Positions 7,337 to 15,314 of a DNA stretch of 64,000 nucleotides are shown here, one piece after another. The stretch is from Anaerococcus sp. AGMB09787 (GTDB taxonomy: Bacteria; Bacillota; Clostridia; Tissierellales; Peptoniphilaceae). Position numbers and translations under genes: made by a program. Under the pieces are notes generated by a model, which was not told the DNA's origin, searched no databases, and worked only from the letters and a program-made list of their open reading frames with translations. Each line of letters begins with the position of its first letter. Positions within the stretch are counted from its first letter, which is position 1. The DNA is taken from contig NZ_JAKZEY010000023.1 of the NCBI RefSeq assembly GCF_022808955.1, forward strand, positions 1 to 64,000, in the 5' to 3' direction.

Positions 7337-8428
7337 TTGAATAAGATAGATTTCGCAAGGATAAGAGATTTTTTAAATAAAGATATAGGACCAAGTAAAA
7401 TATCGCCTAGAATTATGACTTTATTTTTAAAGCAATTATCCTTGCTTTTAAATTCAGGACTTAGTTTAGATAAGGCCTTGATGATAATAAGAGGTCAAAA
7501 ATTAGATAAGAAACTTACTAAAAGTTTGGAGGGCGTATTATACCAACTGGATCAGGGTTATAGCGCTTATGAAGCTTTCAGGAAGGAAGAAAAGGTCTTT
7601 GGTCCCATGCTAATTGCCTTCATAAAGTCAGGAGATGAGAGTGGGAAACTCTCTGATATCTTGGAAGAATATTCGAGGTATGTGGATTTTGATAGCAAGA
7701 ACAAAAATCAAATAAAGCAAGCTTTGATTTATCCTATTATATTACTTCTTGTTACTATCTTTGTGGTAGCTATAATTATGACTGTGGTTATGCCTACCTT
7801 TGTATATACCTTTGAGGGTTATGGAGTAGACCTCCCTATAACTACAAGGATATTGATAAGAATTTCCGAAGCTTTTAGAGATTATTGGCTTGTTTTTTTG
7901 CTAGTTATATTGTTGGCCTTACTTGGATTTTTATTTTTATATAGGATAGCCTCCTTTAGGTTTAGAATAGATACTCTTATATTTAAGTACATGCCCTTTA
8001 AAAAACTTATGATTTTAAGTATGGAATATCAGATTTCATCCCTATTATATATCTTAAGGTCAGGTGATATAAATTTGATAGAGTGCATGGACATAATAAA
8101 GGCTGCCTTCAAGAATACATATTTAAAAATTCAATTTGATTATATTAAGGAAGATCTTACTAGGGGTATTAGTCTTTCCGAATCCTTTGATATGAGAGGG
8201 ATTTTTTCTAAATTATTAGTATCAATGGTCGAAGTCGGAGAGCAAAGTAGTAATTTGGTAGAATCATTGGATAAGGCTTCGGATTACTATGCCAATGAGT
8301 ACATTTATAGATTGGTCGGTGTTTCTAGACTTGCAGAACCTATAATGATTTTGATAATGGCTCTAATAGTCGGTTTTGTTGTATTTTCTGTTGCTATACC
8401 GATGTTTGATTCGATAAATTATATTTAG
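7337..8428 (+). CDS. Type IV pilus / type II secretion inner-membrane platform protein (PilC/GspF/ComGB family)
   Basis: 363 residues with two T2SSF repeats (about 25-150 and 225-350), each ending in membrane segments (about 133-155, 178-202, 336-358). LSLLLNSGLSLDKAL and the second copy SSLLYILRSGDINLIECMD are the repeated helical motifs, and FIKSGDESGKL / MVEVGEQSSNL the matching GE-type motifs. The protein forms the platform on which the assembly ATPase acts. Translation starts at TTG directly after the frr stop. No assembly ATPase (PilB/ComGA) or retraction ATPase is encoded in the window, so it must be elsewhere. Confidence 0.88.
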   Translation: MNKIDFARIRDFLNKDIGPSKISPRIMTLFLKQLSLLLNSGLSLDKALMIIRGQKLDKKLTKSLEGVLYQLDQGYSAYEAFRKEEKVFGPMLIAFIKSGDESGKLSDILEEYSRYVDFDSKNKNQIKQALIYPIILLLVTIFVVAIIMTVVMPTFVYTFEGYGVDLPITTRILIRISEAFRDYWLVFLLVILLALLGFLFLYRIASFRFRIDTLIFKYMPFKKLMILSMEYQISSLLYILRSGDINLIECMDIIKAAFKNTYLKIQFDYIKEDLTRGISLSESFDMRGIFSKLLVSMVEVGEQSSNLVESLDKASDYYANEYIYRLVGVSRLAEPIMILIMALIVGFVVFSVAIPMFDSINYI

Positions 8429-8437
8429 GAGAAATAT

Positions 8438-8797
8438 ATGATTAAGAAAAAGAGAAAAGGATTTACATTGATTGAACTTGTTATAGTTATCGCAATAATT
8501 GCTATCTTAGCAGCCATAGCTATACCTAGGTACCAAGCTACTAGAAAAAGAGCTGCAGTTACTGCCCACAATTCTAACGTGCAAATGCTTAAATCTGCTG
8601 GTGTGATGGCACTTTCTGAAAATGAAGAATTAACAAGAGATGCTGTAGAAAAATACGTTGAAAAGTGGCCAGAAGTTCCAAAGGGAATAGGTCATGATGG
8701 AGCTGAATATGAAGTAACTAGTGACGGAAATAATATTGTAGTTACTCCTGGTGAAATAGAAACAGATGGAGAGAGCGGTACAGAGAATAACGGTTAG
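8438..8797 (+). CDS. Type IV major pilin-like protein (ComGC-like)
   Basis: 119 residues with a class III leader KKKRKG, cleavage before FTLIE, and a conserved hydrophobic helix (VIVIAIIAILAAIAIPRYQ) that packs in the pilus core. The Glu at +5 of the mature protein is present. The short globular part is acidic with a Ser/Gly/Thr-rich C-terminus. It follows the platform gene with a GGAG ribosome site, consistent with the main subunit of a competence or type IV pilus. It is processed by the peptidase encoded next. Confidence 0.88.
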   Translation: MIKKKRKGFTLIELVIVIAIIAILAAIAIPRYQATRKRAAVTAHNSNVQMLKSAGVMALSENEELTRDAVEKYVEKWPEVPKGIGHDGAEYEVTSDGNNIVVTPGEIETDGESGTENNG

Positions 8798-8803
8798 GGT
8801 TAA

Positions 8804-9520
8804 ATGTTAAAAATTTATATATTTGCCATAGGGGCAATATTTGGATCCTTTGCTGGCTTAGTAGTAGAGAGATCTATCAGTGGTGAGTCCATTGTACTTC
8901 CAGGCAGTCATTGCGATTCCTGTGGCAAGAGCTTGAAGTTTTATGAAAATATTCCTATACTTTCTTTTATTATCCAAGGAGGAAAGTGTAGGAGATGTGG
9001 GACAAAAATTCCTCCTAGGTATTTTATAATGGAAATATTAGGGGGGATTTTGATCCTCCTAGCGACCAGTTGTGGTTTAAGTCTTAGGGCATTTATGGTT
9101 TTTCTATCTTTATTATTTGCCTTAATAGTTGCCCTAATAGACCTTAGAACTATGGATATTTATATGTCCTATGTATATGTTTTGATAGGTTTTGGCATTG
9201 TATATAGGTTGGTTTTTACAGATTTTTCTGTAAGGTATTTCAAAAATATCGGAATATTCACCTTGCTTTATTTATTGGTTTATTTTATTTCTAAAAAGTC
9301 CATAGGCGATGGGGATTTATTTTTTTATCTCGCCTTAAGTCTTTTTGTTAGAGATAGTTTATTCGTTTATTTTTGCTTGATATCTATTTGGTTAGGAGGA
9401 ATATGGGGGATGTTCTTGTTAATTAAATATAGGGATAGAAAGATGGCTATGCCCTTTGGTATCTTTATATTTTTATCTTTTTTAATAACATCTTTATTGG
9501 AGGTTAGATTTTTTCTATGA
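8804..9520 (+). CDS. Prepilin peptidase (A24, PilD/ComC type)
   Basis: 238-residue membrane aspartic protease that removes pilin leaders and N-methylates the new N-terminus. N-terminal zinc-type cytoplasmic loop with two CxxC pairs (CDSCGKSL and CRRCGTKIPPRY), followed by about seven membrane helices. The two catalytic aspartates are expected in VALIDLRTMDIY and in IGDGDLFFYLA; the second deviates slightly from the usual GxGD spacing. It lies between the major pilin and the minor pseudopilin genes and overlaps the next gene by four bases. Confidence 0.9.
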   Translation: MLKIYIFAIGAIFGSFAGLVVERSISGESIVLPGSHCDSCGKSLKFYENIPILSFIIQGGKCRRCGTKIPPRYFIMEILGGILILLATSCGLSLRAFMVFLSLLFALIVALIDLRTMDIYMSYVYVLIGFGIVYRLVFTDFSVRYFKNIGIFTLLYLLVYFISKKSIGDGDLFFYLALSLFVRDSLFVYFCLISIWLGGIWGMFLLIKYRDRKMAMPFGIFIFLSFLITSLLEVRFFL

Positions 9521-10002
9521 GAAAGAGAGGATTTACCCTGATAGAAGTTGTGGTTTCTATCCTTATAATTTCTATAATGTCCTATGTTCTAATTTTTAAA
9601 TTTAATTTTGTAGAAAGGGCCAGGTTTAGGAATGAAAAAAATCAACTGCTAAATGATATCTACTATATTAGGCAAAAGGCTATCTTGTCAGGGAGAGATA
9701 CGAAAATAAAGTTTAATAAGAATTCTTACAAGATTTACCAAGCACGAGGTGGAAATCTAGAAACAATTGATGATAAATACCGTAAACTAAAGTACATAAG
9801 CCTAGCTGATGATAGCAGAGGAGATACAATAGTAAATTTCAATCCATCCGGATCTCCATCAGAAGCTACGACTATCAATTTCATATATAAGATAGGTTTA
9901 GAAAGGAGAAATTTATTTTTAGCAATAGGTGTAGGAGGCAGTGTGAGAATTTATGAAAATGATGAAGAAGTCGAAGATATTGACTGGCTTTACACTGGTT
10001 GA
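9517..10002 (+). CDS. Pseudopilin, GspH/ComGD-like
   Basis: 161 residues. Leader MRKRG with cleavage before FTLIEVVVSILIISIM, then a GspH-type globular domain (NQLLNDIYYIRQKAILSG near residue 40-60). The ATG overlaps the end of the peptidase gene (ATGA). Likely a minor component of the pilus tip or a pseudopilus for DNA uptake. Its last 50 bases also encode the start of the next pseudopilin in another frame, an unusually long overlap. Confidence 0.8.
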   Translation: MRKRGFTLIEVVVSILIISIMSYVLIFKFNFVERARFRNEKNQLLNDIYYIRQKAILSGRDTKIKFNKNSYKIYQARGGNLETIDDKYRKLKYISLADDSRGDTIVNFNPSGSPSEATTINFIYKIGLERRNLFLAIGVGGSVRIYENDEEVEDIDWLYTG

Positions 10003-10276
10003 AGTAATCATAGCCCTAGGATTAATAGGAATTATTGGTGTATCAATGATGCCAGGACTTAATTCGCTAATTCAAATAGATAGTCAAGTAAAAGAAGAGA
10101 GCAGAATTACCTATGCCCTAGAAGGGGCTATAGAAAAAGCAAGCGATGATCCCTATCAAGTTATGGAAATTAATGATTACAAAATCGAGGTAAGGGTTAG
10201 TCCTTACGGCCAAAGTAAAAACCTACATATTTACGAAGCAAGTTATCAAGACTATTCCTTAGACCTAGTGAGGTGA
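9953..10276 (+). CDS. Pseudopilin, minor (ComGE/GspI-like)
   Basis: 107 residues. Three candidate Met codons (9953, 9959, 9962); any gives a leader ending LTG before FTLVEVIIALGLIG, the class III pilin motif with Glu at +5. A stop codon upstream (9944) excludes earlier starts. AGGAGG (9933-9938) is 14 or more bases away, so initiation probably depends on coupling to the upstream frame, which it overlaps by about 50 bases. The globular part is small, as in GspI-type subunits. Confidence 0.75.
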   Translation: MKMMKKSKILTGFTLVEVIIALGLIGIIGVSMMPGLNSLIQIDSQVKEESRITYALEGAIEKASDDPYQVMEINDYKIEVRVSPYGQSKNLHIYEASYQDYSLDLVR

Positions 10277-10279
10277 CTT

Positions 10280-10825
10280 ATGAAAAAGAAAGGCTTTACC
10301 CTAATAGAGCTTGTAGTTGCTGTTGCTATATCCAGTATTTTAATAGTAGCTATAGGTCTTGTACTATCGACCAATATAGGAATATCGAACCAAGCCTACC
10401 TCAATGAAAAATCCTACAAGCAGGCAGCCTATGCCATGACCTACATAGAAGATAAAATTAATAGCGCTTACAAGATAACTGAAATAAAAAATAGGGATAA
10501 CTGTAATTTCTATCTTTTTAAAGAAGACAGATCCTATGAAGTAAAAGATAAGGGATTAGCTGGTCCAAAATATAAAAAAGTCTATTCCAAATATAGATTT
10601 TATACTAAAAACTTGGTTGATAAAACTATCCTACTTATTGAAACCGAGAATGAATTTGGGGCTAAAACAGGTATAGGCTATAATAGGGTGGCAGATTTGG
10701 AAGATATTAGCCTCTATTATGATAGGGAAAACGAAATGATAAATATTTCGATAAACCAAACAAACAAATTTTCAAGCTTTGAAGGGGCTATAAGGGTGGA
10801 TAAGAAGTTGGTTAGCGATGAATAA
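10280..10825 (+). CDS. Pseudopilin, GspJ/ComGF-like
   Basis: 181 residues with leader MKKKG, then FTLIELVVAVAISSILIVAIG. The tail contains a helical segment YKQAAYAMTYIEDKI and beta-rich sequence, in keeping with GspJ/ComGF minor pseudopilins. It starts three bases after the previous stop with a GTGAGG-type ribosome site and overlaps the following gene by eight bases. Function in the DNA-uptake or pilus machine is inferred from its position. Confidence 0.78.
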   Translation: MKKKGFTLIELVVAVAISSILIVAIGLVLSTNIGISNQAYLNEKSYKQAAYAMTYIEDKINSAYKITEIKNRDNCNFYLFKEDRSYEVKDKGLAGPKYKKVYSKYRFYTKNLVDKTILLIETENEFGAKTGIGYNRVADLEDISLYYDRENEMINISINQTNKFSSFEGAIRVDKKLVSDE

Positions 10826-11774
10826 GAAAAAAGGATTTATAATTGTTTATGTCCTGATAATACTATTAGTTGTAGCAGTGATCTTTAGTTTTTTTCTGGG
10901 TCAAATTGAAATTAACAAGGACCTAAATGACAATTTGTTAGATAGAAAACAGCTAAATTATGATATGATATCCACTAATAACATTGTCCTAGAAGAAAAG
11001 TATGACCTAATAAAGGACTTTATGATAAATACCTACTCAGAAAAACCTAATAACCAAGCAAGAAAGGAATTTTCTATTTACTATAAGGATAAGACATACT
11101 CATTTATCCTTGCCTACTTAAAAGAAACCAATAACCTTGAACTAGATGATACTTTTTTACTTGCTAATAAAAAGACCTACTCAAAAAAATCAACTACCCT
11201 CCTCCACACCTATCTTAAAGCAGACCTAAACCCCATATTAGAATTTGAAGATCCACCAACCTATAAGGAAGCCAAGGAAGAATATGACAAGGTAGAATTC
11301 ACAAATGAACCTATCGTTAAAGATGAATTAATTATTGAAGATAAGAGTAAAGATATTGAGGATATTAAAGAAGAAAGCGGTAAAAATAAAGATAGCACCA
11401 ATGATGACGAAAGTGATAATAGTGAAACAAGTGGTGATAGGATAGAATCTGACTCAAGTAATGAAAATGATGATACTAGTGATAAGGAAAAAAAAGAATT
11501 GGAAAAAGATATAGAAATTATAGACCATGGGGTCCTTATTATAGAAGGAGACCTTATACTTGATGATGATTTTACTTTTAATGGAATCTTGATAGTAAAG
11601 GGAAATGTTAGGACTAAAGGTCATAAATTAAATATAAGGGGACAATTTATCGGGAACTCTTATGATAATGATAGTATAAAAATTAGCAGGGATAAGGAAG
11701 TGGCTAAGGAATATATAGATAATATAGAAAACTTAGTTAATTTTTATACCTTTGCTCAGAAATTCAATAATTAA
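10818..11774 (+). CDS. Pilin-like protein with acidic linker and beta-repeat C-terminus
   Basis: 318 residues. The N-terminus (MNKKKG then FIIVYVLIILLVVAVIFSFF) has a pilin-type leader and helix but lacks the Glu at +5, as in GspK/PilX proteins. A helical domain follows, then an extremely acidic, low-complexity Asp/Glu/Ser linker (about 170-235). The C-terminal ~80 residues have short repeated beta strands (GVLIIEGDLILDDDFTFNG, GILIVKGNVRTKGHKLNIRG), like the beta-helix found in bactofilins and some PilX-type proteins. It closes the pilus operon. A tip or assembly-priming role is inferred; the domain combination is unusual. Confidence 0.65.
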   Translation: MNKKKGFIIVYVLIILLVVAVIFSFFLGQIEINKDLNDNLLDRKQLNYDMISTNNIVLEEKYDLIKDFMINTYSEKPNNQARKEFSIYYKDKTYSFILAYLKETNNLELDDTFLLANKKTYSKKSTTLLHTYLKADLNPILEFEDPPTYKEAKEEYDKVEFTNEPIVKDELIIEDKSKDIEDIKEESGKNKDSTNDDESDNSETSGDRIESDSSNENDDTSDKEKKELEKDIEIIDHGVLIIEGDLILDDDFTFNGILIVKGNVRTKGHKLNIRGQFIGNSYDNDSIKISRDKEVAKEYIDNIENLVNFYTFAQKFNN

Positions 11775-11794
11775 TATATGAAAAAAAGTAAAGG

Positions 11795-11850
11795 ATGCTT
11801 ACTTTGTGAGATAAATTTAGGGGAGCATCAAATATTGTAAGTAAGCCCCT
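11795..11850 (+). other. Competing stem-loops between pilus operon and ackA
   Basis: GCTTACTT (11797-11804) can pair with AAGTAAGC (11839-11846), but GATGCT (11795-11800) can instead pair with AGCATC (11824-11829), and AGGGG (about 11819-11823) with CCCCT (11846-11850). These pairings exclude one another. No U-run follows, so it is not a standard terminator. A lone TATAAT lies downstream at 11884-11889, so the element may be either the 3' end of the pilus transcript or part of an ackA leader. Confidence 0.35.
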
Positions 11851-11920
11851 TGCCTATGTAATAGAGAAAAAATTAAAGTTAAGTATAATAGTAGTATATA
11901 TTAAAATCTTTGGAGGTAAT

Positions 11921-13120
11921 ATGAAAATTCTAGTAATAAATTGTGGTAGTTCATCTTTAAAATACCAACTTTTCAACATGGATAAGGAAGAAGTTATGGT
12001 AAAGGGTCTTGTTGAAAGAATAGGTATCGAAGGATCAAGACTTATCCAAGAAAAAGATGATGATAAATATATAATAGAAGAAAGTATGAAGGACCATACA
12101 GAAGCAGTATCTCATGTATTTAATGCTTTAGTAGACAAGGAAAATGGAGTTATATCAGAGCTTTCAGAAATTGATGCAGTAGGACATAGGTTTGTTCATG
12201 GTGGTGAAAAGATTACAGCGTCTTCTATAATTAATGACGAAGTTAAAGATGCAATTAACGAATATACAAAATTTGCACCACTTCATAATCCAGCTAACCT
12301 TATGGGACTAAAGGCTTGTGAAGAACTCCTACCTGGCACACCAAATGTTGCAGTATTTGATACAGCTTTTCATCAAACAATGCCTTCAAAAACATTCCTT
12401 TATGGAATTGATTATAAATACTATGAAGAAGATGGAATTAGAAAATATGGCTTCCATGGAACAAGTCATAAATTTATAACCAACAAAACAGCAGAACTTT
12501 TAGGAAAAGATGTAGAAGATCTAAATATTATCTCCTGCCACCTAGGTAATGGTTCATCTATTACAGCTATCAAAAATGGTAAATCTTATGATACATCAAT
12601 GGGTCTAACCCCACTTGAAGGACTAATCATGGGAACAAGATCTGGAGATATGGATCCAGCAGTTATAACTTACTTGATGGAAAATAAAAATATTTCTCCA
12701 AAAGATATGGAAAATTTACTTAACAAAGAATCAGGAGTTTATGGAGTATCTGGAGTAAGCTCAGACTTTAGAGACCTAGAAGATAGCGCTAAGGAAGGCA
12801 ATGAAAGAGCTCAAATTGCTTTAGATATCTTCCAAACCAGGGCTAAGAGATATATAGCTGGCTATATGGCAGAGATTGGAAGTGTAGATGCTATTGTATT
12901 TACTGGTGGAATCGGTGAAAACTCAATCAATATGAGAAAAGATATACTAGATGGCTTCCAACAATTCGGCATCGAAATAGATGATGAGAAGAACAATGTA
13001 CGTGGTGGAGCTCACGTTATTTCAACTGATGATTCCAAGGTTAAGGTAATGGTAGTAGCTACTAATGAAGAGTTAATGATAGCAAGAGATACAAAAGAGC
13101 TTGTAGAGCTTGACAAGTAA
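11921..13120 (+). CDS. ackA: Acetate kinase
   Basis: Converts acetyl phosphate and ADP to acetate and ATP, the main substrate-level ATP step of fermentation. 399 residues with the ASKHA signatures: LVINCGSSSLKYQLF at the start, HRFVHGG, FDTAFHQTMP, KYGFHGTSHKF, CHLGNGSS, and FTGGIGENS toward the C-terminus. GGAGG lies six bases before the ATG. The usual partner phosphotransacetylase is not adjacent. rpmF follows after 56 bases without the DUF177 gene that often lies between them. Confidence 0.97.
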   Translation: MKILVINCGSSSLKYQLFNMDKEEVMVKGLVERIGIEGSRLIQEKDDDKYIIEESMKDHTEAVSHVFNALVDKENGVISELSEIDAVGHRFVHGGEKITASSIINDEVKDAINEYTKFAPLHNPANLMGLKACEELLPGTPNVAVFDTAFHQTMPSKTFLYGIDYKYYEEDGIRKYGFHGTSHKFITNKTAELLGKDVEDLNIISCHLGNGSSITAIKNGKSYDTSMGLTPLEGLIMGTRSGDMDPAVITYLMENKNISPKDMENLLNKESGVYGVSGVSSDFRDLEDSAKEGNERAQIALDIFQTRAKRYIAGYMAEIGSVDAIVFTGGIGENSINMRKDILDGFQQFGIEIDDEKNNVRGGAHVISTDDSKVKVMVVATNEELMIARDTKELVELDK

Positions 13121-13176
13121 GCACTATCATTATATAATAATAAAGATTGCTAAACTGATAAGAGGAGGTGTTATAG

Positions 13177-13356
13177 ATGGCAGTACCAAAGAGGAGAACA
13201 TCAAAAACAAGAAAAAACAAAAGAAGAGCCTCAGCTTATACTTTGAAGAGATCAAACTATGTTGAGTGTCCAAATTGCCACGAACCTATGTTAGCTCACA
13301 GAGTTTGCCCAAACTGTGGATACTACAAGGGTGAAGCAATTCTTGATGTAGAGTAA
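13177..13356 (+). CDS. rpmF: Ribosomal protein L32 (zinc-binding form)
   Basis: 59 residues: [18 protein letters not shown] at the start, then [17 protein letters not shown], giving two CxxC pairs spaced for one zinc, and [12 protein letters not shown] at the end. It starts at the ATG of TTATAGATGG with AGAGGAGGTG a few bases before. A terminator follows directly. rpmF before plsX is a conserved bacterial arrangement that joins ribosome and fatty acid/phospholipid genes. Confidence 0.97.
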   Translation: MAVPKRRTSKTRKNKRRASAYTLKRSNYVECPNCHEPMLAHRVCPNCGYYKGEAILDVE

Positions 13357-13358
13357 AG

Positions 13359-13385
13359 AGATAGTGTTTAACACTATCTTTTTTT
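13359..13385 (+). terminator. Rho-independent terminator after rpmF
   Basis: AGATAGTG, loop TTTAA, CACTATCT, then a run of seven T. It lies between rpmF and plsX, so plsX transcription is at least partly by read-through or from its own promoter. Confidence 0.85.
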
Positions 13386-13406
13386 GTAAATTATAAAGAG
13401 GATAAT

Positions 13407-14381
13407 ATGAAGATACTAATCGATACATATGGAGCAGACCAAGGGGAGAAAGTCTTAGTAGAAGGAGCTATAAAGGCTCAAAGTCAAAGGAACTTTACTC
13501 CAGTTTTTCTTGGTAATATGGAAAAAATTGAAGGCATCATAGGTGGAAGAATAAAGGATTATGAAATAATTCACACAGATTCCTTTATATCAAATGACGA
13601 AGATCCAGCTAGGGCTATTAGAAGAAAAAAGGATGCATCTATTGTCATAGGATATAATAAACTAAACGAAGGGGGCTATGACGGACTTTTGTCTGCAGGA
13701 TCTACTGGAGCATTGCTCTCTGGTGGACTTTTTATTGCAAAAAGAATAGAAGGAATCCAAAGAGCTGCTCTTGCAACTAGCCTTCCTACTAAAGATGGGG
13801 TAAGTATCCTCATGGATACAGGGGCAAATATGGACTGCAAGGCACAATATTTGGAAGAATTTGCCCTAATGGGTAAAGTATATCTAGAAAATGTTCTAGG
13901 AATTGATAATCCCAAGATAGCCCTATTAAATGTTGGTGTTGAGTCTCACAAGGGTAACAAACTAGCTAAAGAAACTTATAAGCTATTAAGTGAGTCAAAA
14001 CTTAATTTTATAGGAAATATAGAGGCTCGCGACTTACTCATAGGCAAGGTTAATGTAATCTTAGCTGATGGTTTTGATGGAAATATAGCCATAAAAACTG
14101 CTGAGGGAGTAGGAAGCCTATTATTTAAAGAGCTTAAGGGGATGTTCAAAAGTTCTACTAGAAATAAGCTTGCAGCTGGCATCCTTAAAAATGACCTCAA
14201 AAGGCTAATTAGCTCTTATAATGTTGATGAAATAGGGGGAGCACCCCTACTAGGAGTCAAATCCTATGTTTATAAGGCTCATGGAGCATCCAATGAATTG
14301 GCTATAACAAGTGCCATCCTAGGACTTATGGAATATATTGACAAAAAAGTTATCGAAAAAATTGAAGGAGAATTGGTATGA
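13407..14381 (+). CDS. plsX: Phosphate acyltransferase PlsX
   Basis: Makes acyl phosphate from acyl-ACP, the acyl donor for PlsY in phosphatidic acid synthesis; a peripheral membrane enzyme. 324 residues. Seen: ILIDTYGADQG at the N-terminus (usually DxxGGD; here GADQG), DDPARAIRRKKDAS-like segment, SAGSTGALLSGG, NVGVESHKGN, LADGFDGNIAIKT and GGAPLLGVKSYVYKAHG. All are hallmarks of the family. The stop overlaps the acpP start by four bases, so acyl carrier protein is made alongside. Confidence 0.95.
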   Translation: MKILIDTYGADQGEKVLVEGAIKAQSQRNFTPVFLGNMEKIEGIIGGRIKDYEIIHTDSFISNDEDPARAIRRKKDASIVIGYNKLNEGGYDGLLSAGSTGALLSGGLFIAKRIEGIQRAALATSLPTKDGVSILMDTGANMDCKAQYLEEFALMGKVYLENVLGIDNPKIALLNVGVESHKGNKLAKETYKLLSESKLNFIGNIEARDLLIGKVNVILADGFDGNIAIKTAEGVGSLLFKELKGMFKSSTRNKLAAGILKNDLKRLISSYNVDEIGGAPLLGVKSYVYKAHGASNELAITSAILGLMEYIDKKVIEKIEGELV

Positions 14382-14602
14382 TAAGAGATAGATTAAGAGA
14401 ACTAGCAATAGAAAATTTGAATTTAAAAGACGAAGAAATTGATTTTGACAACAAGATATCAGACTATGATATAGACTCTATAGACATGGTTGATTTTATA
14501 ATGGTTCTAGAAGATGAATTTTCAATAGAATTCACTGATGAAGAATTAGATGAAATTGAAACCCTAGCTGACATAGTTAGTGTTATAGAAAGTAAAAATT
14601 AA
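14378..14602 (+). CDS. acpP: Acyl carrier protein
   Basis: 74 residues, acidic and helical. The phosphopantetheine attachment Ser is Ser34 in DYDIDSIDMVDF. It carries acyl chains for fatty acid synthesis and hands them to PlsX, encoded just before. ATG overlaps the plsX stop, and its own TAA overlaps the rnc ATG by one base. Confidence 0.95.
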   Translation: MIRDRLRELAIENLNLKDEEIDFDNKISDYDIDSIDMVDFIMVLEDEFSIEFTDEELDEIETLADIVSVIESKN

Positions 14603-15312
14603 TGGCTATTTCTGAAAGTAGATTAAAAAGAATAGAAGAATTTGAAAATAAAATCGGCTACGTCTTTAAGGATAAGAACCTTATTGATGTAGCCTTTACT
14701 CATTCTTCTTATACAAATGAAGTCAAGGGAGCTAAGCAAAATAACGAAAGGCTGGAATTTTTAGGGGACGCTATCCTAGATATGATAGTAAGCGAGATTC
14801 TCTTTAGGAGATTTCCCAACAAAGAAGAAGGCTGGCTAACTAAGACCAGGTCAAGACTAGTGTGTACTTCATCCTTTGCCCTAGCAGCTGATAAGTTCCA
14901 CATGTCTTCTTATTTGAATTTTGGTAATGGAGAGAAGCAAAATGGAGGAGAACTCAAAAAACACGTGAAGGCTGATACCTTCGAGGCTTTTTGTGCTGCC
15001 CTTTATCTTGATTCTTCATTCGAGGTCCTATATGAATTTTTGAAGGAAAATTACCATAAAGAGGCCTTTAATATAATAAAGGATGAGAAAATCTTTAATG
15101 ACTACAAAACTAAACTCCAAGAATATCACAATTCTAATGACAAGAAGATTTTGAAGTATGAGCTAGTAGAAGAAAATGGTCCAGAGCATAACAAGACCTT
15201 TACTATGGCAGTCAAGCTTGGTAACAGAGTTTTGGCTACAGGAAGTGGTAGAAATAAGAAGCAAGCCGAACAAGAAGCTGCCAAGTCAGCCTATGAGAAG
15301 ATTAAGAAATAA
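14602..15312 (+). CDS. rnc: Ribonuclease III
   Basis: Double-strand-specific endonuclease for rRNA and mRNA processing. 236 residues. The catalytic domain has the signature NERLEFLGDAILDMIVSE with the metal-binding Glu/Asp, and the second acidic site near KADTFEAFCAALYLD. The C-terminal dsRNA-binding domain (about 160-235) ends with SGRNKKQAEQEAAKSAYEKI. Gene order plsX-acpP-rnc-...-smc is the conserved Firmicute cluster. Confidence 0.97.
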   Translation: MAISESRLKRIEEFENKIGYVFKDKNLIDVAFTHSSYTNEVKGAKQNNERLEFLGDAILDMIVSEILFRRFPNKEEGWLTKTRSRLVCTSSFALAADKFHMSSYLNFGNGEKQNGGELKKHVKADTFEAFCAALYLDSSFEVLYEFLKENYHKEAFNIIKDEKIFNDYKTKLQEYHNSNDKKILKYELVEENGPEHNKTFTMAVKLGNRVLATGSGRNKKQAEQEAAKSAYEKIKK

Positions 15313-15314
15313 TT

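Noticed and set aside
7337-11774. Tad pilus or Gram-positive type II secretion system
   Set aside because: The pilins have the FTLIE type IVa/Com signature, the peptidase has the zinc-type N-terminal loop, and no secretin, TadA or TadB/C pair is present.
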